Of a stretch of DNA of 5,292 nucleotides, positions 1 to 5,292 are shown piece after piece (the first letter of the stretch is position 1; each line of letters starts with the position of its first letter). Under the pieces are notes generated by a model. That model saw nothing but the letters and a program-made list of their open reading frames with translations. It was not told where the DNA came from and searched no databases. The stretch is from Cytophagaceae bacterium (GTDB lineage: Bacteria; Bacteroidota; Bacteroidia; Cytophagales; Spirosomataceae). The stretch lies in assembly GCA_947471105.1 (NCBI GenBank), contig CANIYB010000180.1:1-5292 (forward strand), in the 5' to 3' direction. The position numbers were made by a program, and so were the translations under genes.

Positions 1-48
1 AAACAGGATCCCATACACAATACCTTACTAGTGGGTGTTAGCTTATGA
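1..48 (+). CDS. possible 3' end of an unidentified plus-strand gene
   Basis: Frame 1 is open from the window edge to a TGA at 46-48 and reads KQDPIHNTLLVGVSL. The other two plus frames close at 29-31 and 39-41. The final stretch NTLLVGVSL alternates polar or small with hydrophobic residues, like the closing beta-strand of an outer-membrane barrel, but it lacks the usual terminal Phe. Fifteen codons are too few for identification and chance openness is quite possible. A weak hairpin followed by seven T residues at 75-99 would suit a gene ending here, which would then be convergent with the lipoprotein gene. Confidence 0.22.
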   Translation, partial: KQDPIHNTLLVGVSL

Positions 49-74
49 TTAGCGACGGGAATAGGAAAATCAGT

Positions 75-99
75 GCTGAGTTTCAAGCCTTATTTTTTT
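75..99 (+). terminator. weak candidate intrinsic terminator
   Basis: GCTGA (75-79) can pair with TC-A-AGC (83-88), giving five base pairs with one bulged A and a three-base loop. CTTA and then seven T residues (93-99) follow. The orientation suits a plus-strand transcript entering from the left edge. The stem is short and imperfect, so this is tentative. On the minus strand I see no hairpin with a T-run just after the stop codon of the lipoprotein gene. Confidence 0.25.
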
Positions 100-119
100 G
101 TCAATATTTAAGTTTTATT

Positions 120-1886
120 TTACAATCCATTAGCCCATTGGTCCATTTTCTTCTCCAAAACCTCTAATGGCATATTTCCATCCTTTAGTAATTCATCATG
201 GAAATCAGAGAGTTTAAACTTGGATCCTAATTGCTTCGTCAGGCGTTCTCTAATTTCTTTGATTTTGAGCGCACCGATTTTATAACTTAAGGCTTGTGCT
301 GGGATGGCCATATATCTTTCTATTTCAGCGATCGTACCCTCTTCGCTCAGTGGCTCATTGTCCATCATAAATTTGATGGCCTCTTCTCTAGTCATATTTT
401 TAGAATGCATTCCGGCATCCACTACTAAGCGAATGGCACGGTGCATTTCATCCCCCAAAGCACCCATGTACTGATATGGATCTGTATATAAGCCCAATTC
501 CTTTCCTAAGCTTTCGGTATATAATGCCCAGCCTTCTGCATAAGCAGAGTTTCCACCAAAACGTCTAAATTTAGGCAAATCCCCGTTTTCTTGTTGCAAA
601 CTAATTTGATAATGATGTCCCGGGATGGCTTCATGTAAAAATAGACTTTCCATGCCACTTGTCAGGTTAAAAGTTTTTGCATTCGTGATCGGAACATAAA
701 AGATGCCGGGTCTTTTTCCATCTTCAGAGCCTGCAAAATATTCAGCTGAGGCTGAGGCAGCCCGAAAAGCTTCTGTTTGACGAATTTCAAAAGGTGATTT
801 AGGAACACGTCCAAACATCGTTTTGAGTGCGGGCTCCATTTTTTTATGAATCGTTTCAAAGGCCGCAAGTACTTCTGCGGGATCTTTAAATGGTGTGAAT
901 TTTGGATCCGTTCGCATGTGTTCGAAAAAGGCTTTCAAGTCGCCTTTAAACCCAACAGCATCTTTTGTTTTCTCCATTTCGGTTTTAATTCGCTTAACTT
1001 CAGAAAGGCCCGTTTGATAAATCTCATCTGCTGATTTATCTGTGGTGGTCATCGTGCGAATTAAATATTGATAGTATGCTTTGCCATTTGGTATGTCGCT
1101 GATTCCCGAACTCAGCCTTCCTTTTGGCAAGTATTCTTCCTTCATGAAAGTAGCCAAACGGCTGTAGGCAGGAAGAATAATTTGCTGAATGTTATTGGTG
1201 TATAATTCAGTAAACCTTTTTTTATCTGCTTCACTAAAGCTTTTTGGTAAATTTTTTATGGGGCCATAAAATGTACTTTCCTTTACATCTTTCACATTAA
1301 ATGCGTCGAGCTGAGGAATGATTTTCACAATCAATGCCTTAGGCAAAACATGGCCAGCGGCCATTCCTTTTCTGAAATAAACGACTGAGCTATCTAAATA
1401 TGCCGCACCCTTTAGCATTCTTTTAGACCAGTTTTCATAATCCTTGACGGTCACAAAGGGTTGGATGACAGAGCCACTACCCAACTGTGCGAATGTCAAA
1501 TGAAATCCATAAAATTGATTTAATGGGATAAGGTTTTCAGGGAAGCTTAGTCCTTCAAGGCCTAAATTGACATCTCTTTCAATTAAGTCGTAGGTTAATT
1601 GGTCATTCGTATGTAAACTTTTACGATCAATTTCTTGAATAGATTTTTGGTATTTCTCTAAAATGCTTTTAACTAATACTCTATGGCTGTCGGTAAAGTC
1701 AATATTTAATAAGTCGTTGTATCGATTATCTCCATTAAACGTCGCTGAGATCGGACTTAATTTTAATTGGTCCTCGTAATATTCCGAAATGATTTTATCA
1801 AGCTGCGGGTTTTTCTGTGCTGCATTTTTCTCTTTTTGGCATGATAAAAATGAAATGATGCTGATGAATAGAATTAGTTTTTTCAT
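120..1886 (-). CDS. DUF885 family lipoprotein, putative zinc metallopeptidase
   Basis: This 588-residue protein belongs to the DUF885 family, whose members are usually about 550-620 residues, so it appears full length. It starts with a lipoprotein signal peptide: MKK, a hydrophobic stretch, then FLSC with the lipidated Cys at 16. F at -3 is not the strict lipobox but is common in Bacteroidota. The mature N-terminus CQKEKN resembles the surface-export signal (K or Q followed by acidic residues), so display on the outer membrane surface is possible. The family hallmark HEAIPGHH lies at 418-425 and is intact: H418, the H424/H425 pair and general base E419. A second conserved block, YAEGWALYTE (449-458), probably supplies a further metal-binding Glu, E451 or E458. 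Family identity is secure. Peptidase activity is inferred from the HExxxGHH motif, and the substrate is unknown. The start is set by the signal peptide. The gene diverges from the hydrolase gene and looks monocistronic within the window. Confidence 0.93.
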   Translation of the reverse strand: MKKLILFISIISFLSCQKEKNAAQKNPQLDKIISEYYEDQLKLSPISATFNGDNRYNDLLNIDFTDSHRVLVKSILEKYQKSIQEIDRKSLHTNDQLTYDLIERDVNLGLEGLSFPENLIPLNQFYGFHLTFAQLGSGSVIQPFVTVKDYENWSKRMLKGAAYLDSSVVYFRKGMAAGHVLPKALIVKIIPQLDAFNVKDVKESTFYGPIKNLPKSFSEADKKRFTELYTNNIQQIILPAYSRLATFMKEEYLPKGRLSSGISDIPNGKAYYQYLIRTMTTTDKSADEIYQTGLSEVKRIKTEMEKTKDAVGFKGDLKAFFEHMRTDPKFTPFKDPAEVLAAFETIHKKMEPALKTMFGRVPKSPFEIRQTEAFRAASASAEYFAGSEDGKRPGIFYVPITNAKTFNLTSGMESLFLHEAIPGHHYQISLQQENGDLPKFRRFGGNSAYAEGWALYTESLGKELGLYTDPYQYMGALGDEMHRAIRLVVDAGMHSKNMTREEAIKFMMDNEPLSEEGTIAEIERYMAIPAQALSYKIGALKIKEIRERLTKQLGSKFKLSDFHDELLKDGNMPLEVLEKKMDQWANGL

Positions 1887-1963
1887 TAGATGAGTTGATT
1901 TGTAGATCTATTTATTTGACACGAATTGAATTATTTACATGGATTTTAGGGCAATCATTCATG

Positions 1964-1978
1964 AGGAAATGTATTCCT
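1964..1978. repeat. short inverted repeat between divergent genes
   Basis: AGGAA (1964-1968) and TTCCT (1974-1978) form an inverted repeat around the five-base centre ATGTA. It sits at or just after the predicted start of the minus-strand transcript and about 95 bases upstream of the hydrolase promoter. It could be an operator or a small leader hairpin. Five-base arms also occur by chance in A/T-rich DNA, so no function is assigned. Confidence 0.2.
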
Positions 1979-1981
1979 GCT

Positions 1982-2015
1982 GGCAATTTATTCCAACTCA
2001 GTAAAATTAGCAAAA
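1982..2015 (-). promoter_or_regulatory. candidate promoter for the DUF885 lipoprotein gene
   Basis: On the minus strand TTTTG (2015-2011) is followed by a 20-base spacer and then TAAATTGC (1990-1983). This approximates the Bacteroidota sigma-ABfr promoter, TTTG near -33 and TAnnTTTG near -7. The -33 box and the spacing fit, but the -7 box is imperfect. Transcription would start about 90 bases upstream of the ATG at 1886. I found no perfect TAnnTTTG on this strand in the intergenic region, so this is only the best candidate. Confidence 0.25.
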
Positions 2016-2071
2016 TTTCGGGAATCTGTGTAATTAAAAAGGCCTTCATGTTCATATTTCGACAAATTCAA

Positions 2072-2079
2072 TATATTTG
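2072..2079 (+). promoter_or_regulatory. -7 promoter element for the hydrolase-RidA operon
   Basis: TATATTTG matches the Bacteroidota -7 consensus TAnnTTTG at every fixed position. No clear TTTG lies at the expected -33 site. The closest is ATG at 2048-2050, with a 21-base spacer. Transcription would begin near 2085, leaving a leader of about 30-35 bases before ATG 2119. The element contains the TTG at 2077 that would otherwise extend the hydrolase frame, which argues against translation starting there. Confidence 0.5.
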
Positions 2080-2118
2080 TATCAAGCATTTATAGATCCA
2101 TTTTTTAATCAAATTCAT

Positions 2119-4761
2119 ATGTCTGAAATTGGCGCTGAACGCGGGAGACTTTCATTAAGGAACGATAATAAAGGTTGGAAAAAGTGGGGTCCTTACCTGA
2201 CTGAGCGCCAGTGGGGAACGGTCCGTGAGGATTATAGTGCGCATGGAAATGCCTGGGGAAGTATTACCCATGACATGGCGCGCTCGAAAGCATATCGCTG
2301 GGGGGAAGAAGGAATAGGAGGTATTTCAGATAATAAGCAGCATGTGTGTTTTGCTTTTTCTTTTTGGAATCACCGGGATCATATAATTAAAGAGCGGTTT
2401 TTTGGTTTGACCGGTGCGGAATCTAATCATGGGGAGGATGTGAAGGAATTGTATTACTACCAAGATGCTACGCCTACACATTCTTATCAAAAGATGTTGT
2501 ACAAGTATCCCCAACAAACTTTTCCGTATGAAAAGCTAATCGATGAGAGTAAAAAACGTAGCCGATTAGAGCCCGAATATGAACTTTTAGACACAGGCAT
2601 TTTTGATAAAAACGAATATTTTGACATTTCTATGGAATATGCCAAAGGGGATGAACAAGATATTTTGATTAAAGTGACAGTTGAAAATAGGTCGAAAGTG
2701 GCCGCACCCATTACCGTTTTGCCCACCATCTGGTATCGAAATACTTGGTGCTGGGGATATGAAAATTACAAATACAAACCGCTTTTAACCGGTGTTGGAA
2801 ATTCATTTATTGAGGTAGATCACCGAGTGGTGGGCCGATTTAAATTATATGCGGAGGAGGCGGATGAATTTTTGTTTTGTGATAATGAAACGAATTTTGA
2901 GCGCTTACATCAATCACCTAATTTGTCGCATTTTACCAAGGATGGGATCAATGATTATATTGTCAATAAGAGTAAAAAATCGATCAATCAAAATCACATA
3001 GGGACCAAAGCTGCGGTTCGATATTCCACGAAAATACCCCCTGGGGGCAAAAAAGTTTTCAGGTTGAGGCTAGTAGATCACACGTTAAAAAGCCCCTTTG
3101 AAGATTTTGATGCTATTTTTGAGTCAAGAATTAAGGAGGCAGACGAATTTTATGATTCGATTCAGAAGGGGGTAGACGACCCGGCTTTAAAGTTGTTGCA
3201 ACGACAATCCTATGCGGGTATGTTGTGGACTAAGCAGTGGTATTATTACAATGTTTTTGAGTGGATTAAGGGGGATCCTGCCATGCCCAAACCGGATGAT
3301 AATCGGAAGTTTGGTCGCAATAATGCATGGCGTCATTTATACACGGCTAATATTTTGTCGATGCCTGACAAGTGGGAATATCCGTGGTTTGCGGCTTGGG
3401 ATTTAGCGTTTCACACAATTCCTTTGGCTAGACTTGACCCTGATTTTGCCAAAAGGCAGTTGGCCGTAATCCTTCGCGAATATTACATGCATCCCAACGG
3501 CCAAATTCCGGCCTATGAATGGTCATTTTCGGATGTAAATCCACCGGTTCATGCGTGGGCCACTTGGAAAGTGTATGAAATAGACAAGGAGATGAATGGC
3601 GGAAAGGGCGATATCGTTTTTCTGGAGCGCATATTTCATAAGTTGTTGTTGAATTTTACTTGGTGGGTTAATTTAAAAGATGCGGGGGGAGATAATATTT
3701 TTGGGGGAGGATTTTTGGGAATGGATAATATTGGGGTTTTTGACCGATCGTCTACTTTGCCGACGGGCGGGCATTTAGAGCAAGCGGATGGAACGGGATG
3801 GATGGCGATGTACAGTTTAAATATGTTACGAATTGCCTGTGAAATAGCCATTGAAAACCCGGTGTATCAAGATATGGCTTCTAAGTTTTTTGAGCATTTT
3901 CTTCATATCGCGGGGGCTATGCAATCCATTGGCGGAGAGAAATTGAATTTATGGGATGAGGATGATCAGTTTTATTATGACATGTTGCACAAAGAGGATG
4001 GAAGTGCGATGCTTTTAAAAGTCCGGTCGATGGTGGGTTTAATTCCATTATTTGCGGTTGAAGTATTGACATCTGACATGCTGGACAAATTACCTGCATT
4101 TAAACGTCGGGTTGAGTGGGTATTAAATAATCGTCCCGATTTAGCCTCCTTGATATCTCGTTGGTACGAACCCGGAAAAGGGGAAAGTCGATTGCTCTCC
4201 ATCTTAAGGGGTCATCGGATGAAAATGATTTTGAAGCGGATGTTTGACGAATCGGAGTTTTTATCCGATTTTGGGATAAGGTCTTTGTCAAAATACCATC
4301 AAGAAAATCCGTACAAGTTTGCTTTTGACGGAGGTTCTATGCAAGTTGATTATACCCCGGCAGAATCCACAGGGGATATGTTTGGTGGAAATTCAAATTG
4401 GCGTGGTCCCATTTGGTTTCCGATGAATTATTTAATTTTGGATTCTTTGTCCAAGTTCTCGGATTATTATGGAAGTGATTATGAGGTGGAATATCCAACG
4501 AATTCAGGCCAAATGATGAACATAAAAGATGCCGCATCAGGTGTCTCAAAACGTTTATTAGCGATGTTTACGCCCGGGAAGGATGGGAAAATTCCGATGT
4601 ATGGCGAATATGAAAAGATGCAATCTGATCCAAATTTCAAAGATAATCATTTGTTTTTTGAGTATTTTGACGGGGATACAGGGAAGGGTTTAGGGGCGAG
4701 TCATCAAACGGGTTGGACCGGTTTAATTTCAGAAATTATTAGACAATTGTATGGAAAGTAA
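2119..4761 (+). CDS. GH63 / MGH1-like glycoside hydrolase (putative glucosidase)
   Basis: This cytoplasmic enzyme has 880 residues and no signal peptide. It belongs to the GH63-related MGH1-like group, a clan of inverting alpha-glycosidases that includes processing glucosidase I, mannosylglycerate hydrolase and glucosylglycerate hydrolase. The N-terminal part (about 1-370) carries the family signature WGPYLTERQWGTVREDYS (23-40), then HDMARSKAYRWGE and an all-beta region. The C-terminal part (about 385-880) fits an (alpha/alpha)6 barrel: WFAAWDLAFH (423-432), GMDN (534-537), GGNSNWRGPIW (756-766) and FFEYFDGDTG (846-855). By analogy with GH37/GH63, D536 is the likely general acid, E848 the likely base, and D428 a substrate contact. 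These roles are inferred. From memory, yeast YMR196W and many bacterial proteins labelled 'glucosidase' share this layout, with no settled substrate. ATG 2119 was chosen because the 14-codon TTG extension (2077) overlaps the -7 promoter element and the family signature follows closely. The last 11 bases overlap the RidA gene. Confidence 0.9.
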   Translation: MSEIGAERGRLSLRNDNKGWKKWGPYLTERQWGTVREDYSAHGNAWGSITHDMARSKAYRWGEEGIGGISDNKQHVCFAFSFWNHRDHIIKERFFGLTGAESNHGEDVKELYYYQDATPTHSYQKMLYKYPQQTFPYEKLIDESKKRSRLEPEYELLDTGIFDKNEYFDISMEYAKGDEQDILIKVTVENRSKVAAPITVLPTIWYRNTWCWGYENYKYKPLLTGVGNSFIEVDHRVVGRFKLYAEEADEFLFCDNETNFERLHQSPNLSHFTKDGINDYIVNKSKKSINQNHIGTKAAVRYSTKIPPGGKKVFRLRLVDHTLKSPFEDFDAIFESRIKEADEFYDSIQKGVDDPALKLLQRQSYAGMLWTKQWYYYNVFEWIKGDPAMPKPDDNRKFGRNNAWRHLYTANILSMPDKWEYPWFAAWDLAFHTIPLARLDPDFAKRQLAVILREYYMHPNGQIPAYEWSFSDVNPPVHAWATWKVYEIDKEMNGGKGDIVFLERIFHKLLLNFTWWVNLKDAGGDNIFGGGFLGMDNIGVFDRSSTLPTGGHLEQADGTGWMAMYSLNMLRIACEIAIENPVYQDMASKFFEHFLHIAGAMQSIGGEKLNLWDEDDQFYYDMLHKEDGSAMLLKVRSMVGLIPLFAVEVLTSDMLDKLPAFKRRVEWVLNNRPDLASLISRWYEPGKGESRLLSILRGHRMKMILKRMFDESEFLSDFGIRSLSKYHQENPYKFAFDGGSMQVDYTPAESTGDMFGGNSNWRGPIWFPMNYLILDSLSKFSDYYGSDYEVEYPTNSGQMMNIKDAASGVSKRLLAMFTPGKDGKIPMYGEYEKMQSDPNFKDNHLFFEYFDGDTGKGLGASHQTGWTGLISEIIRQLYGK

Positions 4762-5236
4762 AAACGAATTTATGGGAACACCAGAAGAAAATTTCAAGGC
4801 TTTAGGGTTGGATTTACCTCCGGCACCTAAACCGATGGGCGTGTATAAACCGGGATTACAAGTGGATCATTTCTATTATGTTTCGGGGCATGGCCCAGTA
4901 CTTAACGATGGTTCTTTAATCGTGGGCCGAGTAGGCGATGCGATGGATATGGAGGAAGGGAAGTCAGCAGCTCAGCAAGTAGGCCTGACGATATTGTCCA
5001 CCTTGAAATCCCAATTAGGGAGTTTAAATAAAATCAAACGGGTCATTAAAGTGTTGGGCATGGTGAATTGCACGGCTGATTTTGAGCGCCATCCTTATGT
5101 CATCAATGGGTGCTCGGAATTATTTGCTAAAGTTTGGGGGGAAGAAAAAGGAATTGGCGTGCGCTCGGCCGTTGGCATGGGCACGCTCCCCGGCAATATC
5201 CCCGTGGAGATTGAGGTGATTTTTGAATTAGCCTAA
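4751..5236 (+). CDS. RidA family protein (YjgF/YER057c/UK114)
   Basis: This 161-residue protein spans a single Rid domain. Characterised Rid enzymes hydrolyse reactive enamine/imine intermediates released by PLP-dependent enzymes. This one belongs to a longer, less studied subgroup of about 150-160 residues with an N-terminal PEENFKALGLDLPPAP segment. Visible family features are YYVSGHGPVL, the central VIKVLGMVNCTADFERHP block, and the C-terminal RSAVGMGTLPGN then VEIEVIFEL. R138 aligns with the Arg that binds the substrate carboxylate in active Rid proteins (R105 in E. coli RidA), and E153 with the conserved active-site Glu, so deaminase-type activity is possible but untested. ATG 4751 lies inside the hydrolase gene (11-base overlap). 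ATG 4772, ten bases after the hydrolase stop, has an A-rich leader and would give 154 residues starting MGTPEENF, so either start is credible. The gene is probably co-transcribed with the hydrolase and is the last gene before a terminator. Confidence 0.92.
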   Translation: MESKNEFMGTPEENFKALGLDLPPAPKPMGVYKPGLQVDHFYYVSGHGPVLNDGSLIVGRVGDAMDMEEGKSAAQQVGLTILSTLKSQLGSLNKIKRVIKVLGMVNCTADFERHPYVINGCSELFAKVWGEEKGIGVRSAVGMGTLPGNIPVEIEVIFELA

Positions 5237-5240
5237 GAAA

Positions 5241-5269
5241 CAATGTAGAGACGCGATACTTCGCGTCTA
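5241..5269. repeat. possible copy of a dispersed GTAGAGACGCGA palindrome
   Basis: CAATGTAGAGACGCGA followed by TACT and TCGCGTCTA looks like a REP-like interspersed palindrome. I recall closely similar sequences as repeated intergenic elements in Bacteroidota and Cyanobacteria. Only one copy is in this window, so repetition cannot be shown here. The outermost bases of the right arm (CTAC expected) are replaced by the terminator T-run, so the copy would be 3'-truncated or adapted. Confidence 0.4.
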
Positions 5270-5276
5270 TTTTTTT
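5249..5276 (+). terminator. intrinsic terminator after the RidA gene
   Basis: AGACGCGA (5249-5256) pairs perfectly with TCGCGTCT (5261-5268) around the loop TACT. One A and seven T residues (5270-5276) follow. The hairpin begins 12 bases after the RidA stop codon (5234-5236) and should end the hydrolase-RidA transcript. The left arm continues outward as GTAG (5245-5248), as in the dispersed palindrome GTAGAGACGCGA...TCGCGTCTCTAC, but the right arm diverges into the T-run. Confidence 0.85.
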
Positions 5277-5292
5277 GAGTATAATTTTTTGG

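Noticed and set aside
662..1034. Open frames of 62-68 codons within the DUF885 gene (antisense, and same strand in another frame)
   Set aside because: They lie wholly within a well-supported gene encoding conserved metalloprotein motifs and have no features of their own.
1895..2095. 66-codon plus-strand open frame in the divergent intergenic region
   Set aside because: The predicted peptide is rich in I, F, C and K as expected from translating A/T-rich non-coding DNA, has no recognisable motif, and runs through the hydrolase promoter element.
3036..3047. CCCCC-T-GGGGG palindrome-like run
   Set aside because: It encodes P-P-G-G within the hydrolase beta region. With a one-base centre it cannot form a useful hairpin and is explained by codon choice.
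3684..3718. G-rich tracts that could suggest a G-quadruplex or phase-variable homopolymer
   Set aside because: The runs are at most six G and encode Gly-rich loops (AGGDN, FGGGFLGMDN) at the active site. The reading frame is intact and there is no sign of slippage.
3636..4549. Several 60-75 codon minus-strand open frames inside the hydrolase gene
   Set aside because: They are antisense shadows of a well-conserved coding region. Their peptides have no domain features and overlap one another in competing frames.
2119..5236. Possibility that the hydrolase-RidA pair is a polysaccharide utilisation locus
   Set aside because: No SusC/SusD-like genes, no signal peptide on the hydrolase and no sensor or regulator genes are present in the window.

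Overview
The window most likely comes from a member of the Bacteroidota, possibly the Cytophagales. The evidence is a lipoprotein whose signal peptide ends at a Cys followed by Q-K-E, resembling the Bacteroidota surface-export signal, a perfect TAnnTTTG -7 promoter element, A/T-rich rather than Shine-Dalgarno leaders, and moderately low GC. The order-level guess is weak. Nothing looks like a phage, transposon, CRISPR array, tRNA or rRNA.

Layout. Positions 1-119 are mostly non-coding. They may hold the last codons of a plus-strand gene (stop at 46-48) and a weak terminator. Positions 120-1886 (minus strand) encode a DUF885-family lipoprotein with an intact HExxxGHH metal motif, probably a zinc peptidase-like enzyme anchored in the outer membrane. 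Positions 1887-2118 are a divergent intergenic region with candidate promoters for both flanking genes and a short inverted repeat. A large cytoplasmic glycoside hydrolase of the GH63/MGH1-like group starts at ATG 2119 and ends at 4761. A RidA (YjgF/UK114) family protein (4751-5236) begins inside the last codons of the hydrolase. The two probably form one operon, closed by a strong intrinsic terminator at 5249-5276. That hairpin also resembles a dispersed palindromic repeat.

How the genes fit together. The hydrolase and the Rid protein are probably co-transcribed and translationally coupled, but no shared pathway can be read from the sequence. The lipoprotein gene is divergent and probably separate. 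The genes are ordinary, intact housekeeping or metabolic types. I see no convincing undescribed system. The most open points are the unknown substrate of the hydrolase, why it is paired with a Rid protein, and the repeat-derived terminator.
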